41,432 nucleotides of DNA, from contig JAKPOU010000026.1 of assembly GCA_029547705.1 (NCBI GenBank), positions 1 through 41,432 of the forward strand. The letters are read 5' to 3'. A model generated the notes under the pieces. That model was given only the letters and a program-made list of their open reading frames with translations, ran no database searches and had not been told where the DNA came from. Position 1 is the first letter of the stretch. Each line of letters opens with the position of its first letter. This document shows, in pieces, positions 1 to 8,830 of the stretch. Made by a program: the position numbers and the translations under genes. The DNA comes from Bacteroidota bacterium. Lineage in GTDB: Bacteria; Bacteroidota; Bacteroidia; Bacteroidales; VadinHA17.

Positions 1-393
<393 letters not shown>

Positions 394-446
394 TTCAAAG
401 TACATTTTACTGACTTTTGCCAAATGTCACAATATTCATGACCTTA

Positions 447-556
<110 letters not shown>

Positions 557-562
557 AAAACG

Positions 563-589
563 AAGCCCCGGAGCAATCCGGGGCTTTTT
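563..589 (+). terminator. Rho-independent terminator of the rRNA operon
   Basis: A 9-bp GC-rich stem (AAGCCCCGG, 563-571, with CCGGGGCTT, 578-586) with a six-base loop is followed by a T run. It sits directly after 5S and ends the rRNA operon on the plus strand. Confidence 0.93.
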
Positions 590-610
590 CTTTGTATACC
601 CGGCATGGGC

Positions 611-670
611 GATGACTATAGGGTGAAAGTCCCGGACGCGCCTTGACAGACGGAAGCGTTAGCCAAAGAC
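611..670 (+). other. Group II intron-like motif, possible relic
   Basis: The stretch contains GGGTGAAAGTCCC at 621-633 followed by a GC-rich segment ending in CGGAAGCGTTAGCC. GGTGAAAGTCC followed by a GGAAGC/AGCC element is a familiar signature of domain I in bacterial group II introns. No reverse transcriptase ORF, domain V hairpin or GTGYG-type 5' end can be seen nearby, so at best this is a decayed fragment. The motif is seen directly; the intron assignment is inference. Confidence 0.3.
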
Positions 671-754
671 CATAATTGCATGGATTTATGAATGTAAGAT
701 ACAAAAAACATGCATTTATTAATCATAAAATTAATGTAAAACATTAACATTCAA

Positions 755-925
755 ATGCTTATAGCTTATTCGTCAAGCCCTAATTTGGCGACACCAAGAG
801 ACAATATGGCCGTAAGTGAAATATGTCAGACACTGAACGATTATGAAGCAGTCTTTCCGGGTACAGAACTAAAGCTGGTTTTTAAAACTACGACAATAGA
901 CCCTGCGACAGATCTGGAGTCCTGA
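755..925 (+). CDS. Small hypothetical ORF (56 codons), possibly a remnant
   Basis: An ATG-initiated frame of 56 codons ends in TGA three bases before the stop of the convergent barrel gene. An internal ATG at 806 would give a 39-residue version. The product has a moderately plausible composition, with the segment FPGTELKLVFKT near its middle and an acidic end. I do not recognise a family. Its position in a decayed, AT-rich area after the rRNA operon and its short length suggest either a small gene or the C-terminal stub of a lost protein. A chance ORF is a real possibility. Confidence 0.25.
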   Translation: MLIAYSSSPNLATPRDNMAVSEICQTLNDYEAVFPGTELKLVFKTTTIDPATDLES

Positions 926-927
926 AT

Positions 928-1569
928 TTACAGGAATAAGGTTATGCCGACAAACGCTTTGGGACCATTAATAACATTTTGCCACTTATTATAGCTCCCA
1001 TTCACCATTTCATCTTTATAGAACACTGTCATCGAATGATAGCCAAATAAAAGATCCAAAGAAATATTGTTATTTATAAAATAACTTAATCCTCCTGATA
1101 TTTCCCATTTGGATAGAGTATTATTGTGTTTTAGATTTGATGTTTGAAAATAGCTTTCAACAAGTTTCTGCCACCCAAAACCATAACCAACTTGTAAATA
1201 GGGCTTAAATATGGAATTTAGCAGGTAATAACGTATGGAAGGAATAATTAAAATTGAGCTTGAAGAATTAATATCATTGTCTCCTAACCCATTTGGAGAT
1301 TGACTTTTTGAATATTCATAATCAAATTGGATACCAGGAGATAAGTTTTTAATGACTGTATAACCCAGAAATGGAGAAAACTCGAATGATTTGTCTTTTT
1401 CCATTTCATAACTATTGACACTACTTTTAAAGGTTTTTGTAGTACTTGAGAAATCTAGATTATAATTTCCACTAATAATTACTCTGCCTTTATCTGTCTG
1501 AGAATAAATAGGAAAAGAAATCAAGGTATTTAAAATTAATACCAGCATATGAGTTATTGTTTTATTCAT
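928..1569 (-). CDS. Outer membrane beta-barrel protein, hypothetical
   Basis: The 213-residue product starts with a Sec signal peptide (MNKTI, hydrophobic run to about residue 20, then FPIYSQ as a likely cleavage region). The rest alternates polar and hydrophobic residues in short strands separated by turns. Segments such as FKPYLQVGYGFGW, a repeated glycine-aromatic pattern, and a hydrophobic end finishing in phenylalanine-leucine (AFVGITLFL) fit an eight-stranded OmpA/OmpW-like barrel with a terminal strand recognised by the Bam complex. The gene is markedly richer in A and T than the genes from 1983 onward and stands alone between gene-poor flanks, which suggests recent acquisition or relaxed selection. 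No ligand or enzymatic role can be inferred. Confidence 0.75.
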   Translation of the reverse strand: MNKTITHMLVLILNTLISFPIYSQTDKGRVIISGNYNLDFSSTTKTFKSSVNSYEMEKDKSFEFSPFLGYTVIKNLSPGIQFDYEYSKSQSPNGLGDNDINSSSSILIIPSIRYYLLNSIFKPYLQVGYGFGWQKLVESYFQTSNLKHNNTLSKWEISGGLSYFINNNISLDLLFGYHSMTVFYKDEMVNGSYNKWQNVINGPKAFVGITLFL

Positions 1570-1982
1570 ATTTGAAATTTTTAATTCATAATTATAATTT
1601 ACTTGTAGATTCTAAACAGGCGCCTCCAAAAATTAAGTTCATACTGCATTGGCTCATTACATGGATAATTTACAAAATTATTCATATTTGGCAAATCCCT
1701 TGTTATAACAGTTATGGATTTGTCTCGTGAATGACATTGTAAAACCAGGTTATTGCATATTGGCCAACAGTAACATACAATGCTTTTAGCAACATAGCTG
1801 CTATGAAACTTTCCCCGCCTGGGTCACTCTGTTTCACGCAGTTGTTCAGAAATTTTTATTCGGATTTTAAGTTGAAAGCATTCCTGTCCGACGGATTACC
1901 GGAGAAAAGGTTCACATCCGGAAAATTTTCTCAGGGGAAAAACATGAACCACAGCTGAACAAAAAGGGAGGAAACAGATCTC
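1570..1982. other. Gene-poor spacer
   Basis: This 413-base spacer separates the barrel gene from the foldase gene. Both neighbours are on the minus strand, so it should hold the barrel promoter and the end of the foldase transcript. Two short frames exist (plus strand 1803-1958, 51 codons; minus strand 1712-1837, 41 codons), but neither gives a recognisable protein. I see no tRNA, strong terminator or repeat here. Confidence 0.6.
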
Positions 1983-4103
1983 CTAATAGAATTTATACCT
2001 TTTATCAACGATTGAGGCTGATTTGCGGAGTGCCTCATAGGCTTCATAACCGCCTCTCATCTGGTATGAGATCAGCATATTTTCCTGAACATGCTTAAGG
2101 TCCTGCCCGTCGGATGTTGTAACGCCATTGACAAAAAACATGAAGACACCATTACTGCCCTTGACGGGTCCGGCGACAACACCATGTTTCTCGGCTGATG
2201 CAGCTGCAACAAGCGCAGGTTCCGTGCCGGCACCGGGAACAGAGTAGGATCTGAAATTGATTCCGGTGGCTTCCTGTACGGTTAATCCCATGGCATTGGC
2301 CAGTTCATCCAGACTTTTATCATTTCCGGGGTTGATTCTGGCAAACTCATCGGAGATAATATCTGCTTTCCTGTTTCTCATAAGATCAAGTCTGATTTCT
2401 GTTTCAACCGCACTGAGGGGGGCAATGCCTTCTTCCTGTACCCTGGTACAGAAAGCAACAACGTAATCATCTCCCAGTTCAAAGACTGCCTGCTGGTTAT
2501 TGTCCAGAATAATTTGTCCTTCTTTGGCAGAAAACAGCGCCATGACAAGGCTTCTCGGATTTTCAAGTCCGGGAAGTGTCTTTTGCTGAGGGGAAACATC
2601 ATTTGCCATGAGCTTTTTAAGCCCCATTTCAGAAATTGCGTTGTTGAACTTCTCAAGGGTATTGTTTGTACCTGCAAACTGGCTGGCTGCACTGTAAATT
2701 CTCTGGTTGGTGGCCGAACTTGGCATTATTTTCCTGTCAATCACACCAATGTTGTATTTCCTTGTATTTCTTGATTTATCGAGAATTTCAATAATGTGTA
2801 TTCCATAATTGGTTTCAGCTGTTAAAATTTCCCCCTTCCTTGCCGTAAAGCAGGCATCATTAAAGGGGGTTACCATCATTCCTTCCCTGAACCATCCCAG
2901 GTCGCCCCCTATCTGGGCCGAACCCTGGTCGTCAGAATTGGTCATTGCCAGTACCTCAAACCTGGAACCTGATTTTATAAGCCTTACCAGACTGTCGGCC
3001 ACGACTTTTGCCCTTGCCATATCCCTGGTCTGACCGGGGGCGATGAGAATATGCCTTGCATGAACCGAATCAGGCCTGTCCGCTGCTTCAATCAGTCTGG
3101 CCAGCTTGAAGGCCCCATCCTCTTCATACGGGCCGAAGATTTCATTCTTGTTCTCCTTCCTGACAAACTCCCTGAGGTTTTCAGGCACTTCGCCGATGGG
3201 GACAAAAAAGCTGTTATATCTTGAATCAGCAGTCAGATTGATGAACTGAACCGGATCAGCAGCTTCCGCAAATTCTTCACGGGTCTTCATTATCCAGTCT
3301 TCCGTCTGACGGATATCCTCTTCCGAAGGGTCTATGCTGAAGGTAACGTATTCAATATTCCTGAGTGCATTTCTGCGGTATCTTTCCTTGTTCTTTGAAT
3401 AATAGGATTCGATTTCTGATTTTGATATCCTTACCAGTGAATCGGGAACCAGGGCATAGTTTTTCATTATATAGCTGAAATCCACTGTGGAGGCAGATAC
3501 CATCCTGTCAAATTCCGCCTGGCGCGAGGTAACATACAATCCTTTTGAAACCAGATTGTTATATTTTGAATTCATCCGCTCGTTTACTATTTCATCCTCG
3601 AAAAACAGCCAGTAGCGGTTTGCAGTTTCATCCAGTTCAGTCTGTTTAAGGAAGTTCACAAGGAATGACTTGTTGAACATGCCGGTTGTCTGATCGGTAA
3701 ACAACTGCCTTACTATGGGATGAGGATCGTTTCCAAGTACCATTTCTTCAGTTTCTTCAGTACTGACTCCTATTCCGAGTTTATGGTACTGCTTGTCCTG
3801 AATATGCTCCCTTACCATCTGCTGCCATACCTGCTCCCTTACCGACTCGGTTGTTGCCTCGTCAATGGATGCTGCACCGGATAATTTGTATATCTCGAGC
3901 ATGGACTGAACCCTTCTGTCAAAATCCTGATATGAAATATATTCCCCTGCAATTTCTCCTATCTGGTAATATTTCTTTGCCTGAAGTCTCTGCCCCCTTC
4001 CGCCTCCGAAAAAATCACTGACGACAAAAAGCAAAAGAGCCACCCCGATTACTACTGCAACAAATACACCTGCTTTTTCCCTTAAAAACTGAATAGCTGA
4101 CAT
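1983..4103 (-). CDS. ppiD: PpiD/SurA-like peptidylprolyl isomerase, membrane-anchored foldase
   Basis: The 706-residue protein has a short cytoplasmic N-terminus, one transmembrane helix at about residues 11-32, and a long periplasmic part. A SurA_N-like chaperone region covers about 45-230. A parvulin (PPIC/rotamase) domain spans about 345-445, with the family hallmarks HARHILI at the start, GGDLGWF in the middle and the YGIHIIEI end. A further domain of roughly 250 residues follows, as in Bacteroidota PpiD-type proteins, which are longer than the enterobacterial ones. By family, it helps newly exported outer-membrane and periplasmic proteins fold and isomerises X-Pro bonds. It is transcribed alone, away from glnN. 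A TATATTTG box lies 50 bases upstream of the start. Confidence 0.9.
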   Translation of the reverse strand: MSAIQFLREKAGVFVAVVIGVALLLFVVSDFFGGGRGQRLQAKKYYQIGEIAGEYISYQDFDRRVQSMLEIYKLSGAASIDEATTESVREQVWQQMVREHIQDKQYHKLGIGVSTEETEEMVLGNDPHPIVRQLFTDQTTGMFNKSFLVNFLKQTELDETANRYWLFFEDEIVNERMNSKYNNLVSKGLYVTSRQAEFDRMVSASTVDFSYIMKNYALVPDSLVRISKSEIESYYSKNKERYRRNALRNIEYVTFSIDPSEEDIRQTEDWIMKTREEFAEAADPVQFINLTADSRYNSFFVPIGEVPENLREFVRKENKNEIFGPYEEDGAFKLARLIEAADRPDSVHARHILIAPGQTRDMARAKVVADSLVRLIKSGSRFEVLAMTNSDDQGSAQIGGDLGWFREGMMVTPFNDACFTARKGEILTAETNYGIHIIEILDKSRNTRKYNIGVIDRKIMPSSATNQRIYSAASQFAGTNNTLEKFNNAISEMGLKKLMANDVSPQQKTLPGLENPRSLVMALFSAKEGQIILDNNQQAVFELGDDYVVAFCTRVQEEGIAPLSAVETEIRLDLMRNRKADIISDEFARINPGNDKSLDELANAMGLTVQEATGINFRSYSVPGAGTEPALVAAASAEKHGVVAGPVKGSNGVFMFFVNGVTTSDGQDLKHVQENMLISYQMRGGYEAYEALRKSASIVDKRYKFY

Positions 4104-4480
4104 TAGGTACGCTGTTTATGGATTTAGTAATAATGATTTTTAAATTCAGGCGACAAATATAATAAAATTCAGTAAAATAAAAGCCTGAATCCGGCTCACT
4201 GATTATGCAGGTTTCCTTACTTTCCGGAAAGCACCCAGCTTTCCGGACAATGATATGTTTTGGCGATAGTTGTTTCTTCCCGGCATCAATAAGTATCCGG
4301 TTTCTGAAGCAATCGTACAAACCATAGAGCCCGCCCCGGAAATAAAGAGCTGATATATCCGGCAGGGCCCCTTCAAAAGAGGGGGTAATTCAGGAAAAAA
4401 CGGTTAAAAAGCAGAATAGTCGCTTAAAATACGGGGGTGTATTAAAAAATTTATATTTTTACGCCAAAATTTTTAACAAG
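4104..4480. other. Divergent intergenic region between foldase gene and glnN
   Basis: This 377-base region must hold the promoters for both divergent genes. Besides the minus-strand -7 box it contains a strong hairpin (CCGGAAAGC at 4224-4232 with GCTTTCCGG at 4238-4246, five-base loop). A TATATTTT sequence at 4452-4459, about 20 bases before the glnN ATG, is a weak -7 candidate for glnN. No protein-coding frame here looks real. Confidence 0.55.
4154..4161 (-). promoter_or_regulatory. -7 box of the foldase gene
   Basis: On the minus strand this reads TATATTTG, an exact match to the Bacteroidota -7 consensus TAnnTTTG. It lies 50 bases before the foldase ATG. A clear -33 TTTG is not seen at the expected distance, so the call rests on the -7 box and position. 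Confidence 0.55.
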
Positions 4481-6670
4481 ATGGCGGATTTAAGATTCAG
4501 TGCACTGAAGGAAGTTATCAGGAGAGAGCCTGTGGTGGTTCAGACTCCCGCAAAGGATGTTTCGAGATATTTCGGTTCCAATGTGTTCAACATGCATCAG
4601 ATGGAACATTATCTTTCAAAGGAGGCTTTCCGCTTTGTAAAGAAAGCAGTCACGGAGGGCAAGTCTCTGACAAGGCAGGAAGCTGAACAGGTTGCTATTG
4701 GTCTAAAGGCCTGGGCACTTGAAAAAGGTGTTACACATTTCACTCACTGGTTTCATCCCCTTACAGGCGGAACGGCTGAGAAACATGACGGATTTATTGA
4801 AATGGGAGACAACGGCCACATGGTGGAAAACTTCTCAGGAGAGGTCCTTGTTCAGTCTGAACCCGATGCATCAAACTTTCCCAGCGGCGGAATAAGAAAT
4901 ACATTTGAAGCGCGTGGCTATACCGCCTGGGATGTGTCTTCACCCGTATTCATTGTCGGAACAACCCTTTGCATCCCGACCATTTTTGTTTCCTATACCG
5001 GTGAGGCTCTCGATTACAAGGCACCCTTGCTCAAAGCCCTCACTGAACTTGACAGGGCTGCTGTGGAAGTGTGCCAGTATTTTGACAAGGATGTGAACAA
5101 GGTGATTGCAACGCTCGGGTCAGAACAGGAATATTTCCTCGTGGATGAAGCCCTGTATACGGCACGTCCCGACCTGGTGCTGGCCGACCGTACCCTTATG
5201 GGACATCAGTCATCAAAGAACCAGCAGCTGTCTGATCATTATTTCGGATCGATACCTGAAAGGGTGATGTGTTTTATAAAGGATTTTGAATGTGAAGCCC
5301 ATAAGCTTGGAATTCCAATTAAAACGCGTCATAATGAGGTTGCTCCCAATCAGTTTGAATGTGCCCCAATTTATGAGGAAGCCAACCTTGCCGTTGACCA
5401 CAATCAGCTTCTGATGGATGTTATGAGACGGATTGCCCGCAGGCACCGGTTCAGGGTACTGTTTCATGAAAAACCATTTGCCGGCATAAACGGATCGGGG
5501 AAACACAATAACTGGTCAATGGCTACCAATACAGGTATAAACCTTCTTTCGCCCGGGAAGAATCCGAAATCAAACCTGCAGTTCCTGACCTTCCTTGTGA
5601 ATGTGATCAAGGCTGTGCACGACAGCAACGATATTCTGAGGGCATCCGTAATGAATGAATCAAATTCTCACCGTCTCGGGAGCAATGAAGCACCGCCGGC
5701 AATTATTTCGGTTTTCCTCGGGACATACCTGACCAGCATACTTGACGAGCTGGTCAGCAAGGTGACTGACAGGAAGATGACTCCGGAACAAAAGACCGAA
5801 CTGAAGCTTGGTATCGGAAAGATTCCGGAGATACTGCTTGACAATACCGACCGGAATCGTACCTCGCCCTTTGCATTTACAGGAAACAGATTTGAATTCA
5901 GGGCTGTTGGATCCTCCGCAAACTGCGGTGCTCCGATGATAGCCCTTAATGCTGCGGTGGCATACCAGCTCAGGAATTTCAAAAAAGAGGTTGATCATAT
6001 TATAAAACAGGGAAGAAACAAGGATGAGGCTATTTTTCAGGTTATCAAAAAATATATCCTGGCTTCGCGGAAAGTCCTGTTTGAAGGTGACAACTACAGC
6101 AGGGAATGGCATGAAGAAGCAGAAAAAAGGGATTTGTGCAATATTAAAAGCATACCTGCTTCAATCAGATGCTATATGGATCCGGAAGGGAGCAGGATAT
6201 TTACGGAATCCGGCATTTTTACCGGAAAGGAACTAGAAAGCCGCTGTGAGGTTGAATATGAAAAATTCACGAAAAAGATACAGATTGAGGCAAGGGTGCT
6301 GGGTGATCTGGCAATAAACCATATAGTGCCGACTGCCATAACTTATATGAACAGGCTGCTGGATAATGTTAAAGGCCTGAAGGAGGTATTCGGCGACGGC
6401 GAATATGAAAGGATGGCTGCTGCCGACAGGGAAATGATTATCACTATTTCCGGCCATATCTCAGAAATAAGGGAAAAGGTACTTCAGATGATAGAGGAAA
6501 GGAAAAAGGCCAATGTTGTAGAGGACGCATACCGGAAGTCATTGATGTACGAGGAAAAGGTCAAACCTTATCTTGATGAGATAAGATATCACATCGACAG
6601 GCTGGAACTTGTTATTGATGACGAAATCTGGCCTCTTCCCAAATACAGGGAACTGCTTTTCACAAGATAA
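4481..6670 (+). CDS. glnN: Type III glutamine synthetase
   Basis: At 729 residues this is the size of GSIII, the long dodecameric class common in Bacteroidota, and far larger than GSI or GSII (350-470). It makes glutamine from glutamate, ammonia and ATP in the cytoplasm and is a main ammonium-assimilation route. The GSIII N-terminal part includes THWFHPLTGGTAEKHDGF near residue 90. The catalytic core shows NEVAPNQFECAP near 285 and GINGSGKHNNWS near 345, the conserved glutamate-, metal- and ATP-binding segments. The C-terminal 150 residues are the helical GSIII extension. The gene is monocistronic by spacing (141 bases to porE). A role of the leader in nitrogen control is possible but not shown by the sequence. 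Confidence 0.97.
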   Translation: MADLRFSALKEVIRREPVVVQTPAKDVSRYFGSNVFNMHQMEHYLSKEAFRFVKKAVTEGKSLTRQEAEQVAIGLKAWALEKGVTHFTHWFHPLTGGTAEKHDGFIEMGDNGHMVENFSGEVLVQSEPDASNFPSGGIRNTFEARGYTAWDVSSPVFIVGTTLCIPTIFVSYTGEALDYKAPLLKALTELDRAAVEVCQYFDKDVNKVIATLGSEQEYFLVDEALYTARPDLVLADRTLMGHQSSKNQQLSDHYFGSIPERVMCFIKDFECEAHKLGIPIKTRHNEVAPNQFECAPIYEEANLAVDHNQLLMDVMRRIARRHRFRVLFHEKPFAGINGSGKHNNWSMATNTGINLLSPGKNPKSNLQFLTFLVNVIKAVHDSNDILRASVMNESNSHRLGSNEAPPAIISVFLGTYLTSILDELVSKVTDRKMTPEQKTELKLGIGKIPEILLDNTDRNRTSPFAFTGNRFEFRAVGSSANCGAPMIALNAAVAYQLRNFKKEVDHIIKQGRNKDEAIFQVIKKYILASRKVLFEGDNYSREWHEEAEKRDLCNIKSIPASIRCYMDPEGSRIFTESGIFTGKELESRCEVEYEKFTKKIQIEARVLGDLAINHIVPTAITYMNRLLDNVKGLKEVFGDGEYERMAAADREMIITISGHISEIREKVLQMIEERKKANVVEDAYRKSLMYEEKVKPYLDEIRYHIDRLELVIDDEIWPLPKYRELLFTR

Positions 6671-6811
6671 GCTTGGTGCCAGAAGCTTCGTTTTATGGCG
6701 GCCGGATCCGGGCACGCCGGGAAATTATAATAATTGTTCGCCCCTGCCGTTTGTAATTAACATCCGTCTGGTTAATTTAATTATTTTTATGGTCAAATCG
6801 CTACGGATATC

Positions 6812-8812
6812 ATGAGAAGGTTTACTGCCCTTTATATCTTGCTTGTACTGTTTGCATTCCAGGATTCTGCCGCGCAGAAGAGAAGGCATGAACGGGCCTA
6901 TGATGCATACAATGCAGGTGAATATTATGATGCCATCGATGAATTCAAGAATACATATTCCAAGACAAAAAAGTCTGACAAGGAGTCAAGGGCAGAATAT
7001 ATCTTCATGATTGCCGAGTGTTACCGCAGGGTCAATGATCCCCGGAATGCCGAAACATGGTATAAGCAGGCCGTCAGGTCGGCTTTTTCAAGACCCGAGG
7101 CCCAGTTCTGGCTGGCATCAACATTGAAAAAGAATGGCAAATACCAGCAGGCCATTGAAGAATTCAGAACTTACAAGCAGGTTGCCCCGGCTGATGCCAG
7201 GGCTGACCAGGAGATAAGGGCCTGTGAGCTTGCCCTTGAATGGCAGAGAAATCCGGAACCATATATTGTTGATGAACTGAAAGACCTTAATTCCCGTTTT
7301 GCAGATTTCAGTCCGGCATACGGCAGGGATGATTTTGGGGTTGTTTATTTTACCTCATCAAGGGATGGTGCAACGGGTAACAAAACACACGGAGCGACAG
7401 GACAGGGATTTACCGATATTTTTGTAAGCCGTCTCGACAAGAAATCCAAGTGGAGCATTCCCGTGCCTCTTGATGTTGTTAACAGTGAATTTGAAGACGG
7501 CACGCCCTGTGTTATATCCGATTACAGGGAGATGTATTTTACCAGGTGCGAGGCGGGCAAGCGTGAGAAAAAGGGTTGTGTGATAATGTATTCAAAAAGA
7601 ACAGGAGACAGCTGGAGCAAGCCGGAGAAGCTGGATATTCTGCCCGATACTCTTGTGACTGCACATCCGGCCCTTTCGTCCGACGGGCTGACACTTTATT
7701 TTGTATCGGACATGCCCGGGGGATTTGGCGGGAAGGATATATGGAAAGTAACCCGTACCGGGGAAGGACAGTCGTGGTCGGATCCGGTTAACCTGGGGCC
7801 GGATATAAACACAGCCGGAGATGAACTTTTTCCTTACCTGAGGGATGAGACAACGCTTTACTTTTCATCTGACGGCCATATAGGGATGGGAGGTCTGGAC
7901 ATATTCAGGGCAAATGCCCAGCCTGACGGTTCATGGTCGGTTCAGAACATGAAAGCCCCCATAAACAGTCCGGCTGATGATTTCGGAATTGTCTTTGAAG
8001 ACGGGAACGAAAAGGGGATGTTCAGTTCAACCCGCAAGGGCAGGGGAAATGATGAACTCTATTCATTTGAACTGCCTCCGCTGAAATTCAATGTCACCGG
8101 ACTGGTAAAGGATGAAAAGACGGGTGCTCCGATCCAGGGATCAACAATTCAGCTCATCGCCAGTGACGGTTCCAACCTTCAGGCCGAAACGGGTGAAGGC
8201 GGCGATTTCAGATTTGCCCTGAAGGCAGATGTGGATTACATCTTCCTGGCATCCAAAAAAGGATTCCTGAACGGAAAGGAAAAAGAGACAACCAAGGGAC
8301 AGGAGAAAAGCCGCGATTTCATGGTTACCATTCTTCTTACCGCAATTGACCGGCCCGTGGAACTTCCGAACATTTTCTACGATTTCGGCAAATGGGATCT
8401 CAGGCCCGAATCAATGGTGTCGCTTGACAAACTGGTTGAAACACTCAATGATAATCCGAATATCACAATTGAACTGATGTCGCATACCGATTCGCGCGAT
8501 ACGGAGGAATACAACCTTGAGCTTTCGCAAAAACGCGCCCAGTCGGTTGTTGACTATCTTATAGGCAAGGACATCGATCCGGCAAGGCTCTCGGCAAAGG
8601 GATACGGGGAATCAAGTCCTAAAGTGGTGGATGAGGAAATCTCTGAACAGTCACCTTTCCTGAAGCCTGGCACACTTCTCTCCGAACAGTATATTGAGTC
8701 GCTTCCAAGCGAGGAGCAAAGGGAAATAGCCCATCAGATAAACCGCCGGACCGAATTCAGGGTGCTGAGGACGGATTATGTGCCGGCAGGAGAACCGGCA
8801 AAGGATAAGTGA
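6812..8812 (+). CDS. porE: PorE-like T9SS periplasmic protein (TPR, PD40 propeller, OmpA)
   Basis: The 666-residue product begins with a signal peptide ending near AAQ (about residue 21). Domains in order are TPR-like helices (about 25-160); a beta-propeller of PD40/WD40-like repeats (about 170-420, with recurring YFTSSR, LYFVSD and LYFSSD motifs); a carboxypeptidase-regulatory-like beta-sandwich (about 425-505); and a C-terminal OmpA peptidoglycan-binding domain (about 525-660, with ELMSHTDSRDTEEYNLELSQ and KGYGES). This is the order and length of Porphyromonas PorE, a type IX secretion component thought to tether the complex to peptidoglycan. Related paralogues exist in many Bacteroidota, so assignment to PorE itself is probable rather than certain. 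purM follows after 18 bases and is probably co-transcribed. Confidence 0.85.
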   Translation: MRRFTALYILLVLFAFQDSAAQKRRHERAYDAYNAGEYYDAIDEFKNTYSKTKKSDKESRAEYIFMIAECYRRVNDPRNAETWYKQAVRSAFSRPEAQFWLASTLKKNGKYQQAIEEFRTYKQVAPADARADQEIRACELALEWQRNPEPYIVDELKDLNSRFADFSPAYGRDDFGVVYFTSSRDGATGNKTHGATGQGFTDIFVSRLDKKSKWSIPVPLDVVNSEFEDGTPCVISDYREMYFTRCEAGKREKKGCVIMYSKRTGDSWSKPEKLDILPDTLVTAHPALSSDGLTLYFVSDMPGGFGGKDIWKVTRTGEGQSWSDPVNLGPDINTAGDELFPYLRDETTLYFSSDGHIGMGGLDIFRANAQPDGSWSVQNMKAPINSPADDFGIVFEDGNEKGMFSSTRKGRGNDELYSFELPPLKFNVTGLVKDEKTGAPIQGSTIQLIASDGSNLQAETGEGGDFRFALKADVDYIFLASKKGFLNGKEKETTKGQEKSRDFMVTILLTAIDRPVELPNIFYDFGKWDLRPESMVSLDKLVETLNDNPNITIELMSHTDSRDTEEYNLELSQKRAQSVVDYLIGKDIDPARLSAKGYGESSPKVVDEEISEQSPFLKPGTLLSEQYIESLPSEEQREIAHQINRRTEFRVLRTDYVPAGEPAKDK

Positions 8813-8830
8813 AACTGACAATTCCGGAAA

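Noticed and set aside
1712..1958. Two short frames in the 1570-1982 spacer
   Set aside because: Products of 41 and 51 residues are unlike any recognised family, overlap each other on opposite strands, and have no promoter; chance is more likely.
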